Part shown: one piece after another, positions 24,106 through 36,309 of the stretch | Layout of the letters: each line of letters starts with the position of its first letter | Position numbering within the stretch: the stretch's first letter is position 1 | Origin: Gnetum montanum | Taxonomy: Eukaryota > Streptophyta > Gnetopsida > Gnetales > Gnetaceae | NCBI GenBank assembly: GCA_015680685.1 | Contig: MNCI01006590.1 | Span: 1-64,000, forward strand | DNA: 64,000 nucleotides | Direction: 5' to 3' | Position numbers and translations under genes: made by a program | The notes under the pieces: generated by a model | Database searches by the model: none | What the model saw: the letters and a program-made list of their open reading frames with translations, nothing else | What the model was told of the DNA's origin: nothing

Positions 24106-24419
24106 AGGCCATCCCACATTGGTGGTCTGGTCCTAAACAATCGCCAACAGATGGTAAAGTGTTGGAGGAAAGGGGTTTTACCATCCCTATGCCAACATCC
24201 ATAAGGACTCTTAACTATCCTCCTATCTACTAGTAAGGAAGTTCTATACACTACATTGGTTACTTGAGAAGGCATTAGGCAATACTTACTTCAAAACCAT
24301 ACATGCTTTATGCATCAAAATATCAAAGATAACCCTGAAAAGGACACAACAATCATAAAGGAATGTCCTACCTAGGAAGTAATTCTACAAAATAAAAGAT
24401 TACTAAGCCAAAGACCTCA

Positions 24420-25680
24420 GGGATCTAGGATTCGATGACAAGCATAATTTAGCATGGATGCAATGAAGATGGGAAGGAAAATGAGTAACATTTCCTTTAT
24501 GATAATGAAATTTAAATTAGATGAGTACTTAGCTATGAATGTTTTAGCTAACAAACCAGAATGTTTGCTTGATCAAGTTAAATTTGTTACAAAAAGAAAA
24601 GTAGAATAGGAAACAAAGACGAAGGGCATGGAAGAGGGGGGCAAATTGGCTTAATAAGAAGTTGAAAGGAAAGTTGTTGAGGAGGCCATGAAGGCTCAAG
24701 AAGAAGCAACAAAAAAAGCAATAGACAAGGTTGTTAATAACACAGAGAAGAAGGAGGCCACTAGGAGGACTTATGAGTTAGCTTCATAAGAATTGGGTGG
24801 AGGAGGTGAGAACAAGGAATCATAGTGAAAGAAGGAAAAAGAAGAGGAATTATTATCGACATATCTAATGAAGAATTCCTTCATAGAAACTAACCCTTCC
24901 TTAGGTGATACTACAAGTAGTGATCCAATGAATCTATACTCAAGAAGTGATCAAACCCTATCATCTCCTTGCATTGAGATCATCATTCCTTCGATAGAAG
25001 CATAAGTGACCAATGAATAAAGATGCAAGTTTCTTAAAAAGAAGTTAACCAAAGGAGGCTAAATGTCTTATGGTAAGTCCTAAGAATTAGTTTTAATTCT
25101 ATGATCATTATTGTTTGTAATATTGAATGAATATATGCTAACACTTATGCTAATGGAAAAATTTGATAAAGCTAATATGGAACATGCTCAAGAATAAGGA
25201 AGATTTCATTAAAAGTATGACACCAAAATTCAAGACAAAGTTAATGAATGTGACTCGAATTGGTAAGAAATCAAGTTTTTAGTTTAAACAATTTTTATTT
25301 TGTCTAAGGGATAGATCAAACTAAGAATAGTATTCTAACCAAATTTTATTACTTGTCATATTGTTAGATGTTGAAATTGTAGTAGAAAGAGGCAAAGTGA
25401 TGATTAATGATCCAATGTTATCGAACATTGCCTTAAATAGCGAGAAAGTTTAAATGCAAATGGAAGAAATTCCTGGCTACAAGGTCATAATGACAACTCT
25501 AGATTAACAACAAAGGAATGCCAACATGAGCCTAATGATAGAATTAATGAAGGCTATAGAGAATGAGAAGAAGCTAGCTACACAAGTGAATGATTTGACA
25601 AAAAAGGTAGAATGCCTTGAAGCAGACTCGAGAGGCTACAATGTGGTTATTCATAGTCCACCATATGTAGCTTACTAGAA
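24420..25680 (+). pseudogene. Glu/Lys-rich coiled-coil ORF relic
   Basis: Degraded plus-strand reading with FKLDEYLAMNVLANKPE, VVEEAMKAQEEATKKAID and, after several breaks, MSLMIELMKAIENEKKLAT followed by QVNDLTKKVECLEADSRG (about 25530-25640). The charged heptad-like pattern suggests a coiled coil. It lies between an LTR-type segment and a T-rich tract, the position of a gag or accessory ORF in a retroelement. I cannot name a family. At least eight stops. Confidence 0.4.
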
Positions 25681-26029
25681 AGTATTTGATTTGAATTTTT
25701 ACTTGATAGTTGGCAACATACAGTAGAAATGTCATCCATTTTTTATATTTATTTAGATTTTTTTAGAAGTATTAGATTTTTTATTTTTGTTTTTATTTTC
25801 ATTCATTTTTATTTTTAATATTTAATAACTAATGAATAATAAAATTTGCATTTGTCATTGGTTGTGACATGATAAATGCAATGTCTCCATATCATTGAAT
25901 GCCTATACATATGACTCACAAGCCATATTTATGGTATCATTTGGTCACATAATAAGGAAATTTTGTTAATTTGATTCCTAGCTTAGAGAATAGTCAACAA
26001 GTATCTACAACATGGATTTGAGTCAATCA

Positions 26030-26745
26030 TATAGAGCCTTATTTGAGTGGAATGTACTTGGATACATTTCATGATCAGTAGCAAGATCAATATTAATTTT
26101 TCTCCATAGCATCACTTTAATTTAAAATAGATTTAATGGTGCATCTGAATGATGACAAAGTTTGATCTTTTTCCTACTGTAGAGGGGAGGTTTTTGAGGA
26201 TTGATTGTAAGAATGAAAACCTAAAAAGACATTCCCATAACCATTAAAGGATGAGGGTGCTGAAGAAATGTTTCATAGCATAATGATTACGTTTTTACAC
26301 CTAATAAATATTTGGTTGAATGAGTCCAACCCAATTTTGTGTAAATGTGTATTCACTTGGTAATGATATCACTTGGTTTGTCTAGCAACATAACTCTTGC
26401 TAAATCCAATAGTGGATACACAAGTTTAAAACATAATGATAAATTGAGAAATGGACACCCATCACATGTAGACTAGAATGGGATTTATTTCCCTTATTTT
26501 AATAATTAGCTTAGATTTGGTTGATACAATAGCAAAGATCATATGCCTTACCTAGATTGAAATATACAAATATAAACATCACTACTAGATTAGATGGGAA
26601 GACAATGGCCTATGATCACCTAATATGACTAAACACTTGATAATTCATTCATGAATTACAACATGGTTTATCTCAATGCTTGTAGATCATATGATTGAAC
26701 ATTGTACATATTTGTTGCTCATTATATGGTGTCGTTGCTAAGTCC
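26030..26745 (+). repeat. Second copy of the Athila-like LTR/leader with primer-binding-like site
   Basis: Related to 17741-18489. It ends in TGGTGTCGTTGCTAAGTCC (26727-26745), followed about 115 nt later by an ATG (26860, MFSSHRLNNSSLDK) that corresponds to the gag start of the first copy. The gag behind it is soon lost in stops (to about 27000). Confidence 0.55.
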
Positions 26746-27000
26746 AATGTTAGTAGTTCAATTTAGTTAGTTAAAATTATATGAAATAGTTGTTAAGATT
26801 TTACCGATTTATCTTTCAAAGTATTTGTTATTGTTCAAGTCACACACACTAATTCCATTATGTTTTCTTCTCATAGATTGAACAACTCATCACTAGATAA
26901 AAATCTTATAATAGACCATGATAAAAATATTGATGATGAATCACAATGAGCCATGATAGAAATATTAATGAAGACTCAAATTAGACTAATTAAGCTAGGG

Positions 27001-27616
27001 TTACTTATGCTTATTAAGACCCTTGCTTCTAAAATGAAAGTGAAAAAAATCTAATCAATAAACCTTAGTAAATTATTTCATAAAGAAAAATGCTTTAACC
27101 ATTCGAGGTGTGAATAATGTCTAAATAATTTAAGGTGGTAGCAAATAATTAATAACTAAATTCATAGTGTCTAATGTTCTTCACATGTTTTTCATAATAA
27201 ACATGGATTTAATTTCATATATCTTAATCTCGATATCATAATTACTTACTTTATGCATTATATATTAGTCCTAAAAATTGTCCAAATTGAAAACATTGTG
27301 GACAAGAAGATCTTCCAACACAAAAAAAATTGTATATATTTAAGCATGAGAAGAAGATCATGTGCTGAAGTACAAGCACATTGTAGTGAAGCTAGGCATC
27401 TAATGGTGAAGGATTTGACTTGGGCTATTTTCGGTTGTTGCAGTTGTCCAAACTATACAAGTGTGTTATGGCTAATTCTCTACAATGCATGGGCTTGGGC
27501 CCTATGGGGTCTACATAACCCAAGTTGTTTCTTCCCTCTCTATTCTTGGAGGAAAGAAGAAAAAGACAATGGATTCCTTCAATGTCATACCGTAGGACAA
27601 TGAGATTAATAATGAT
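27001..27616. other. No gene recognised; probable LINE 5' region
   Basis: Contains a 116-codon open stretch (27253-27603, +) rich in Trp and Cys, with no domain I recognise. It ends 14 nt before the ORF1 start of the LINE, so it may be LINE 5' sequence. Confidence 0.35.
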
Positions 27617-28556
27617 ATGGATAACAATAGTCTACATTTTCATTTTCCTAAAGATATTTTTGATCAAATAGTGCATGTCTTTACTCAGCTTTATTTCATT
27701 GGTTTTTTTACTAGTAGAATTCCTCTTGCAATGATTTTTTAAGATTAGGTTAAAAAGCATAGGGAACCTAGAAATATCAAGTTAAACTTGGCTTCTAATC
27801 TTAGAAAAGGGTTTTTTCTCTTTGCTTTTGAAACTAAGATGATGGCAGATTTTGTGAAGCATCAATCTATTGTTTTTTGATCCTTTTAAGTTCTTTAGTC
27901 ATGTAAGGAGGATTTTGATCTGGAACAAGAAAGCAAAAGTATTCTATTAGTATGGATTGAATTTCTAGGACTTCCAACTCATTTCTCTTTGCATGTATAT
28001 ATTCTTGCTTCAAAAATTGATGGGGTTATTGAAATGGAGTCTTTCTCAGGCTTTCATCCAAAACCAATTTGGCAAGTTTGTGTTAAATTAGATATGCAAA
28101 ACCAAAGGCCAAAATTGCCTAAGTTAATTTAAAAGGAAGAACATTTGTACAAAATATATCTTATCTCATGCTTCTGAATCAATGTTACAACTACCTTGAT
28201 ACCTATCATAGAAGAGCTCAATGTCCAAAGCTATTAGCCAAGCTTGAAGCTGAGAGAATTTTAGCTAAACAAGTAAATGAAGAATTACAAAAGAAGAATA
28301 TATCTGTGGATCAAGGAAATGCTACTATCGAGAAACACTCTTTAGGTAATCCATCTTCTTTAGACTTCAAAAAGGTAGATCTTGAAGATATGAATATTGA
28401 GGATACTAATGCTACCTCTTCAAAGAATCCTCAAGACCAAGAAGAAAATTCAAAAGAAGTTACTGGGAGTGAGTTACTCAGAATTCTTACACCTCAATCA
28501 TACAAGATAATCCTATCTTCAGCAATTTTCCTAAGGGCCATCAATCCCCAATAGCT
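27617..28556 (+). pseudogene. L1-type LINE ORF1 (DUF4283-like plus zinc knuckle)
   Basis: ORF1 proteins of plant L1 elements bind the element RNA. From the ATG at 27617 one frame runs with stops (27741, 27747, 27878 and others) through IKLNLASNLRKGFFLFAFET and ILLVWIEFLGLPTHFSLHVY, matching the DUF4283-like N-terminal domain that has the W-x-x-x-x-G-L-P signature. After a frame change at about 28130 comes the knuckle region: QCYNYLDTYHRRAQCPK, one Cys short of the usual C-x2-C-x4-H-x4-C. An acidic, Lys/Glu-rich tail follows (28260-28554). The endonuclease ORF starts 128 nt downstream on the same strand. Confidence 0.75.
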
Positions 28557-28683
28557 ACAAATAATATCATTCCCCTAGTAGAAGATTAGGTACTCGTTGT
28601 TCTTTATTTAACTTTTTTGAATCCAAGAATTCTTTTAAGGGTTTAGCTGTTGAGGGAGATCCTCCCTCATCTTTCCATTCACA

Positions 28684-29640
28684 ATGAAGTGTCTTTCTTG
28701 GAATGTAAGGGAACTCTCAAATCCGCAAAGAAGATATATAGTTTGAGACTATATTTATAGGAAGTATCTAGATGTAGTTTTCATTCAAGAAGTTAAAATT
28801 CAAATATTCAAACTTCAAACTTATTATAAATGTATTTTTCCCAATAATTATTATGTCTCTTCTACTCATAAGCATGGTAAAGTTGGAGCAATCAATCTGA
28901 TTCATAGCAAATGGTAGAAGTTTGTTATTGATCAAGGCAGTGATGATTCGAGGCATTATTGTTGGGTTCAATTTCAATATGCAAATGAAATTTTGGGCTT
29001 CGTTTCTATCTATGCTTCTTGTAACTTAAATGACCGAAAACTATTTTAGAACTAGCTATGTCATAACTTGTCTACAACTAATTGGGTTATTGCATGGGAC
29101 TTTAATATGATGAAGAATCTAGAAAATAAAATTGAAGGATAAATAGGTGATTTAGATAATAGTGAGATCCTCTTTTAGTTGTAGTTGAAGAGGAAATTAA
29201 ATTTGCATAAAGCTAATCAAAATGACCTTTCTTCTAGAATTTCTAATTGGTTTACTTGGACTAATGCTAGACAAGAGGATTCTTGCATTTCTTCTAGGTT
29301 GGATCAAGTTTACATGTTTAAGAATGCTTCTATGTAATTTACTACTATCAATGGTGCTCTTGTCCAAGTGGATTATACTTAGGTTCTTTCTTATCATTAT
29401 CCTATTTTTTTCATCCCTTTTCTTTTTTAGTTGCTCTCACTCTTCTAATGATCTCTACATTTTCAACATAGTCTTTCTTCATAGTAGCTCAATGTGCTCT
29501 TTATTGATGCAAATTTGGAATTTGCATCCTAGGTCCACAAGATATAATGATTGGATAGATTTTTGGACTAATGCTTGTACTCACTTTTAGCATTTGTCTA
29601 AACATGTAGAGAAAATTGTGGCTTCTTGAATAGTTTTGCA
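28684..29640 (+). pseudogene. LINE APE-type endonuclease
   Basis: N-terminal nicking domain of LINE ORF2. The ATG at 28684 opens with MKCLSWNVRELSNPQ (Asn motif), then VVFIQEVKI (catalytic Glu), WVQFQYANEILGFVSIYAS, and WVIAWDFNMMKNLE, where the usual GDFN reads WDFN. SRLDQVYM (the S-R-L-D motif, about 29300) and LSYHYPIFF in place of the usual S-D-H-x-P complete the domain. Loss of the Asp in that last motif and several stops (28717, 28915, 29047) make it inactive. Frame changes are needed after about 29400 to reach the RT. Confidence 0.8.
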
Positions 29641-29699
29641 TAAATCCAACCTTAGTAAGGATATCATCTTCTTACAAAATACAATTAATAGAGGCAAAG

Positions 29700-31262
29700 C
29701 TACAAAGGCTCAAATTCGAAGTCTACAAATGTCCAAGGAAATTATATGCATTATTGATCATCATGAAGTTAGAGAAGCTCACCTTCATGCCTAACTTTCT
29801 TGGCTTCATATGGGTGACTAGGCTACTAACGATTTTTTTTCATTTCCTCAAATAGAGATAACACTTCCCAAAAATCCTAGCTATTTAGGTTTATGGTAAT
29901 ATATTCACTTCCAAAAATGACATTTTACAAGCCTTCCTTGATTATTCTAATATTTTTTGTAAAGAAAGTATTGATCTAGCTATGGTTGATAATTGTTTGG
30001 AAGTCGTTACTCCTTTTAATCGTTCCATATTTAGTGATGTTGTCCTTGTCTCTAAAGATGATCTTTTTAAGGCTCTACAGCAACTTCATGATGACAAAGT
30101 CCATAGTATCAATGGTCTTTCTACAAAATTCTTTAAAAAATTTTGGTCCTTTCTTCAAGATACAGTTTACAATGTGTATAAGGAAGCTCTTACAAAAGGT
30201 TCTTTTGACAAAGTTATCAATGCTGGAATTATTAAGTTACTTGCCCAAAACAAGAGACAGTATGTGCATCAACAATTGGCACCCAATTACTCTTTTGAAT
30301 TTCATATACAAATTGTTGCTAAAGCTATGGCCAATCAATTAAAATTGTTTTTTCCTTGGCTCATTAGCAAAGAGAATACTAGTTTTGTTCAAAGGAGGTA
30401 CATCTTAGACAATGTGGTTACTATTGTTGAGGGTATGCATTGGGCTTCTTACACAAAACAAAAAGTCATTCTTCTTAAACTTGATTTTTCAAAACCTTAT
30501 GAAAAGCTTGACTGGTCTTTTTTAAGAAGTGTTATTAAACATCATATTTTAGGTAATGTTTTTGAAAATCATATTGATCTACTTTTATCATATGCCTCTT
30601 CAGTTATATGCATAAATGAGAAATTTTCAAGGGTTATTGAGGTCCAAAGATTAGTCTGATAGGGATGCCCTTTAGCTCCTTATCTTTTTATCATTGCAGC
30701 TTATGATCTTAAAGATGTGCTTAGAGCTCACAGTGATTCTATGAGGTTAAAAAGAATTGCTCTTCTTGCAGATGGAAAGGATCTCATTTATAGCCAATTT
30801 GCAAATGACCCATTTCTCACTTTGATTGAGGATCATAATAATTTTAACACTATCATGGATTGTATCAACATTTACTGTAGAGCTTCAAGAGCCAAAATTA
30901 ATTGGAGGAAAACTCAAGCTATTCATTCAAGCTTCTCTCCAAGGCCTGCATGGACAAATAATTATAATATCAAGTAGCTTTCTCCTATAGATGTTTTTGC
31001 TCTTTTGGGCATTCCAATAGCATTATTTTCTACTCTTGCTCTATGGCATAATGTAGTAGAAAAGGTTCAACAAAAGGTTTTGAAATGGGCTGCAAAACCC
31101 TTATCTCTTGCAAGCAAATTTATAATTGTCAACAATATTTGCGCTCCACTCATGTATACTACTCTTCATTCATGGCTCCTTCTAAATTATCCTTTCAAAG
31201 CATTGATAAGGATAACACAAAGCTTTTCATTGAGTTACTTAAGATATCTATCTTTTAAGTAA
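29700..31262 (+). pseudogene. LINE reverse transcriptase
   Basis: The main frame is open at 29982-30659, 30717-30977 and 31005-31262, all in one register. Landmarks in order: LHDDKVHSINGLSTKFFKKF (usual DKAPGPDG...FF), INAGIIKLLAQNK, VILLKLDFSKPYEKLDW (motif A, Asp kept), then a stop and GCPLAPYLFIIAAYDL (motif B region). SQFANDPFLTL replaces the usual FADDT (motif C, about 30799-30813), so the first catalytic Asp is Asn. RAKINWRKTQAIH and FALLGIPI mark the thumb. Recognisable LINE sequence ends near 31300, some 300 bp before the large gypsy insertion. No 3' tail is seen. Confidence 0.85.
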
Positions 31263-31613
31263 GGATCAAGGTGGCTAGCGATTCCTATCTATTGAGTAAC
31301 AGAGTATTCTTTTGGCCTCTAAATAGTTCACTCGTTGAAAAGAAGGTAAAGAAGCTTGTAACCTTTGGGCTCTATTAAGGTTTTCAATTTTGTGTTTTTA
31401 AAATTTGTGGTCGCCTTAACAAAAACACACATACCTTATGCCCTACCACCAAACATGCATCCTCCCCCCACCACGCAGCCCACCATGCATGCTTTAAAGT
31501 GCCTATGGACTCTTGCTTGCAGGAGGGATCACTCCTTCAATGCAATGTTTTGGGACTCTTAATGCTGCACTTCAATCTCTAGGAAAGTTATGGCAACCAG
31601 AGTAACCTATTTC
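31263..31613. other. Flank between the LINE and the large gypsy element, no gene recognised
   Basis: Could be the LINE C-terminal region, but I cannot match the usual zf-RVT motifs. This is the 5' target-site side of the insertion. Confidence 0.4.
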
Positions 31614-31618
31614 CTAGT
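31614..31618. other. Target-site duplication, left copy (CTAGT)
   Basis: Five bases directly before the TG that opens LTR1. The identical CTAGT follows the CA end of LTR3 at 51653-51657. A 5-bp duplication is what gypsy integrases make. Confidence 0.85.
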
Positions 31619-33180
31619 TGAAACACCGTGAAAATTGTGAGTCAGCCTCAGGCAAAGATTCGCGATCAGGCAAGAATACATCACCGAATTCCAGAAGGGA
31701 GAACAAGGCAGAGTAAGGCAAAGAGATGCGTAGCATCAAGTCTTCGATTTCCTTTGCAGATTTCCAACATCACTATGTTTTATCTTTGTACGCTATATCA
31801 TGCGACGTAGCGTAATGACGCTTAGCGTGATTCTGTTCAACATAGTTTAGTATCAGAAGGCAACTTACTTCGGGATCTAGAGAGGCTTAAGTAGTGTAAT
31901 ATGCGAATTATCGTATATTTTGCTAAGTCTTTTTTCCAAGGCCAAGTTTACGCTTTGTTACGCACGGCAACGTAATGAGCTTCGAAAAAGTCAAAGAAAG
32001 TCCAGAAGAAGCACAACAGATCAACTCTTCTTCCTTTTCTTGCGGACAGATCACCTTACGCTCGTTACGCAATGCAGCGTATCTCAGCGTAATGCATCGG
32101 CAAGCTAATCATCGTTTACGCTTCACTACGCTCGGCGGCGTAAACGAGTGTAAAATAGCTTGAATACATTGTTTTCATGCTTTGTTATGCTCCTGCATGC
32201 GACACAACGCGAATGAGCATAATGTAGCCCAAAGTCAGCTGAAACATGCCCGATGCACATCTGTTATTCACACGCAGAGTATTGTGCGTAATCATAAAGT
32301 TCAACACAAAGCTGGTTAGGTCAACGACATTTTGAAAGGTTTGAAACACGTGTCATCACAGCCAAACCTTCTCCACACGTCGTCAAACCTATAAATACTT
32401 CAGTTAGCGAAAACATACAGGGAGACATAGACAAAAGAACACAGAGACAAAAAAATAAGAGAGAGCAGCACTTCGGCAATTTTTGACAGCATCACCTTCT
32501 AACAGAGCCAGAGCATATTTCACTTGAGCATTGGCAGCAGGAGCGATTACCCCTTTGGCGAAGACACAACTTTCTCCATTGGTGATCATCGGCAGTTTCG
32601 AGCAAAGACTACCTAAGGCAAAAGGAGCAGATCAGAGATTAAGAGATCATCTGGTGTGGTTTGTGAGTTTCTATTGGTCAGAAGCAGTTGATCAATAGAC
32701 GTCAGAACTTGACCTTCCTTGCATCCCATATCTAGTCTACGAGGTAGATCGGACTCCATTCTGTATTTCTGCTTAGACAGTTTTCCTTGTTATTTTGTGT
32801 CTGCTTCACACAAGGCAATCGGGGTCTCCCCAGTGTAATGTGATATACCAAATATTCATTTTTTGGGTCAAAGCCATAGATCTTGAAATCACGCATTTCT
32901 CTCACGTCTAATTCTCTTTACCGTGTTAGCGTTATCATCGTTATAATTTATCTGCATCATTTTTCTCTCATTTTGCGATTCGTTGAATCAAATCGTTCCA
33001 TGCAACATCCATAATCTCCATCGGTTTACTGATTAGTAAGTCCCTGTCTGATCGACAAGACCGTTTAGGGCACCGCGGATTCATTTTTCCAGCATAGCCC
33101 TCGCATGGATCCATGGTCAAAACTGTGTACACGGAGTTTTGTTTGGTATTTTCCAGCTGCCGACATTTTCCGTCGTTACA
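31619..33180 (+). repeat. 5' LTR (LTR1) of the 20-kb gypsy element
   Basis: 1562 bp, from TGAAACACCG to TTACA (TG...CA ends). Two further copies lie at 47372-48918 and 50076-51652. It contains a TATA box (ctataaatac, 32389-32398) preceded by G-box-like cacgtg (32347-32352). There is a dense field of TTACGC/GCGTAA words (nine between 31810 and 32291). The match to LTR3 ends exactly at 33180, after which the internal region starts. LTR1 and LTR3 agree closely around and after the TATA box, where LTR2 differs much more. Confidence 0.9.
32389..32398 (+). promoter_or_regulatory. LTR1 TATA box
   Basis: CTATAAATAC. The equivalents are at 48137 in LTR2 and 50861 in LTR3. Transcription would start about 30 bp downstream, near 32425, inside the purine-rich 'gagacatagacaaaag' stretch, leaving a long R/U5. 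Confidence 0.65.
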
Positions 33181-33439
33181 GTTTTCTGGCCCTAGAAGGA
33201 GGGCGTAGGCCCCGATCCGTATTTTTTACGGGTAGCCCTATTCGCGATCTATACCCACGTTGCCAAAAACGTGAACATAATACCTCTAGGGAAGTTTACG
33301 AAAGTTCGTGAGGTGTAGATCGGTTACCTTAACGATTCCCCTGGAATCCTGCAGGGTAGAAAGCCTAAACGCAATCTTCTTTGTCCATCTTTTTTTCTCT
33401 TAGATCCAGTCGTTTATTGTCAATTAATCTACCTGATCA
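33181..33439 (+). other. Leader between LTR1 and gag
   Basis: 259 bp. The only TGG-starting primer-binding candidate close to the LTR is TGGCCCTAGAAGGAGGG at 33187-33203. I could not match it to a particular tRNA, so the site is uncertain. Confidence 0.4.
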
Positions 33440-36300
33440 ATGGATCCATCTTACACAACCCCAACCGCCATGGTCACCGCTGACTTGGGTGCCACACCTG
33501 TGAACCCTATTGCTATCACCAGGCCAGCTCCTGGTGCAGCGGGACCTCAGGGACCATCGCGTTGGTCATTGAGGCTATAGGGAAAAGACCCAATATTTAC
33601 TGTCGTGACCCTTGAGGAATACAACTTTATCTGCGTCAAGATCCAAGTGAAGCTTGCCCTTAGCCGAGCCGAAATCGAGGCGAAGCAAAATTTCGAGATG
33701 ATCCATCGAGGGGGCCAGGATTTCACCCCGACAGCCTATGACATCATCCCTTTAACGGAACAGCAACATGAAACTATAACACAGTTGGTCATGGCTAAGA
33801 GCCAGGCTGCACGAGCTATGAAGGAACCCCAGAATGGGGAGGAAGAAGATGATGAGTTTGCAACCCAGTCTGAGCATTCGTATCACACTCTTAGTCCCCA
33901 CACTTACTTCAACCCATTATTCCCTTTTAACGGAGAAGCCGCCTCGCTCAACCCGGCCATGATCGCACAGACGCACATCCCTATCCTTCTGCAAGGCACT
34001 GCGTAGCCATCTGGGCTGCAAGTGCAAGTGCCCCACAACAACACGGGGGCGGTTTCCTCACTACGTGTACTCAGCATTCCGGTGGTGGTTCCAACAGCCA
34101 CCATGCCCCATTTCATTCCGTAGATCCAACCCCAAACCATATCCACAACTCGCCCGATGCAAACCTTGTCTTTGCCGCCCCCTCCAACCCAGCAGATCAC
34201 CGCCGTCGTGCAGCCACAGATACCTATCCAACAACCTGCCGCAAGTCAGTGGACCTACCCCGTAGCACAACACAACCAGTCTGCAGTGTACGGTGTGCAA
34301 CCCTCGGTGGCACCCACAACGCATATTCCGCAGGTGAACTCGCAATATCCCTATCCTTATCCTGCGCATCCGGCAGTGGCCAATCTTTCTTCCCAAATTG
34401 GTGGATGGTGGTCTTCACAGGCACCCCTGCCTACAGGGATCCCCGCCCCACCATCTACTGGCCAGACCATCCCATCATTTCCACCACCTGGCCCTGCTTT
34501 CCCACGTTAGCCCCATGCTCCTCCTGCACAAACACCTCCAGCAACAGGTCTGGATTAAGCCTTTCTACTGATTCAAACCCTCACTGAGGAGGTTAGGCGT
34601 CTTAAGGCCACTGGCTCGGACACTGTACAGATCATGGACTTTTACCAAGATGATCTCATTAGTCTAGCAGTCCCCATGTTGTTGTTGCCACCTGGGATGT
34701 CCTTATCTCATTTTACCAAGTATAATGGGGAAGGGGATCCTAACGCTCATTTAGTCACCTTTAGATCCGAATCCTTGTTGGTGCAGCAGTGGCCTTACAC
34801 GATTATCCGAGTCTTTACTATGTCTTTGACAGGGAAAGCTCTAGATTGGTATCGAGCCATCCCACGCTCTTTCATTTCAACCTTGGAAGAGCTTCTGACA
34901 CAATTCGTGACTCGCTTTAAATACAACTTAAAGCCAGAAGTCACGTTAGATCAACTCATGGGAGTGGAACAAGATCCTCTCAAACCGGTCCAGAAGTTCA
35001 TACAACGCTGGAATGCTACTTTGAATGAAATACGTGAGCCAATCGCGGACTCACATTTACTGGCCATCTTCAAAGGAGCAGTCAATGACTTCATCAAGTC
35101 AAAGTTGTATTATCTTTCCCCCAACTCCTTACATCAGGCCTTCGCTCAAATTAGAAGCATCCAAGATGCTGCGGAGGCCAGCAAAGACCCAGCGTATGTC
35201 GCCTACAAGAATGCCCACAACAAGGGCAAGGACAAAGGCAAAGCGACGACAACGACAGTAGCTGCACTAGCCAAGGGCATGAAGAACAAGAACAAGAAGG
35301 CACCTACGGTGTCTCTTGAGACCACAGCTAGTGCGGGGAGCACCAGCCAGGACACAACTGCCCCTGAAGGCTCCCCCAGCCAAAACCAAACTTTGAGCAT
35401 AAAGATCGCTCAAAGTATACAGCCCTGCCTGTAAAACATTCAGAACTATTGAAACAATTGTTAGGGACAGGATACATGCAACCCAAAAGGGTATCCGAAG
35501 AAGCTCTGAAGCATCACAGACGTCATTGTGAACTGCTGAAGAATCCTTCTTTAGCCTTGCCTAATGAACCACCGGTTCCAAAATCTTTCAAGCTGGACCG
35601 TTTCTGTGACTACCACCAGTTGTGTGGTCACAATACAGACTACTGCTGGGCGTTGAAGGACGACATTCAACGCATGATCGACGAGGGTCATTTGAAACTA
35701 GACGGCAGTAGTCCGACGCGTCCGGAAAACCAAGCATTACACGTGTATAAGGATCCGTTGAATGCAAACAATGCACCCTATACAATCAGTATGGTGAGTA
35801 CGAACAGTGAGAGGAAGCCACCACCCAGACAACCTTTCGTTTTGCGTGTGCCTACCAACTCACAACAGGGGGGAAGCCCTTCATCGGCAGCCAGTGCCGT
35901 CTCAAGGCCACCATTCATCATTCAAGCACCTTCTCAGGATGCAGCTCAACCACGTAGCAACAGCCAAGCCGCAACCTTGTCCATGCCTATGCCTAGGGCA
36001 CCCTTCATTCTTAGGGCACCAAAACCACCAGCTGCTCCTCTCACGTAGGGGCAGACCTCTAACCAAAACCGCCAACCACCACCCGACAAACAAAAGGGAG
36101 TGGATACATCTGTTAACGCCACGAAAGACCACTCTATGCTCGGCTTCCCTAAGCCTAGGCCCCTGGCCTCTGTGCCTTTGCCTATGCCTCAGAGACAGGA
36201 TAAAGGTGCAGAAACGCAGTCACCTCCTCTCGGCGAAAAAAAGAGCAACCCCCCGACTGACACCATTCCACCTCGGGAGATTCGTCTCTTGGGAAGAATG
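33440..36300 (+). pseudogene. gag of the 20-kb gypsy element
   Basis: The ATG at 33440 opens MDPSYTTPTAMV. One register runs to 35434 with stops at 33578, 34004, about 34123, 34508 and 34555. A Pro/Gln/Tyr-rich N-terminal half (34157-34510) precedes the Retrotrans_gag domain at about residues 413-575: FTKYNGEGDPNAHLVTF, SLTGKALDWYRAIP, LLTQFVTRFKYN. A Lys-rich patch follows (35210-35310). A frameshift near 35434-35449 moves the reading to the register that is then kept through the protease. It carries the zinc-knuckle-like CDYHQLCGHNTDYCWALKDD (about 35605-35660), the C/H pattern common in plant Tat/Athila gags, then three Pro-rich PFI-type repeats. The frame runs on past 36300 to the protease with stops at 36046 and 36331. 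Confidence 0.88.
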
Positions 36301-36309
36301 GAAGAAGAT

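Noticed and set aside
29222-29590. 122-codon hydrophobic plus-strand ORF as a membrane protein
   Set aside because: It is an off-register reading of the LINE endonuclease, whose motifs lie in another frame at the same place.
34061-34587. Alternative-frame ORFs over the gag Pro-rich region
   Set aside because: They are shadows of the gag register, favoured by low stop frequency in GC-rich, Pro-coding sequence.
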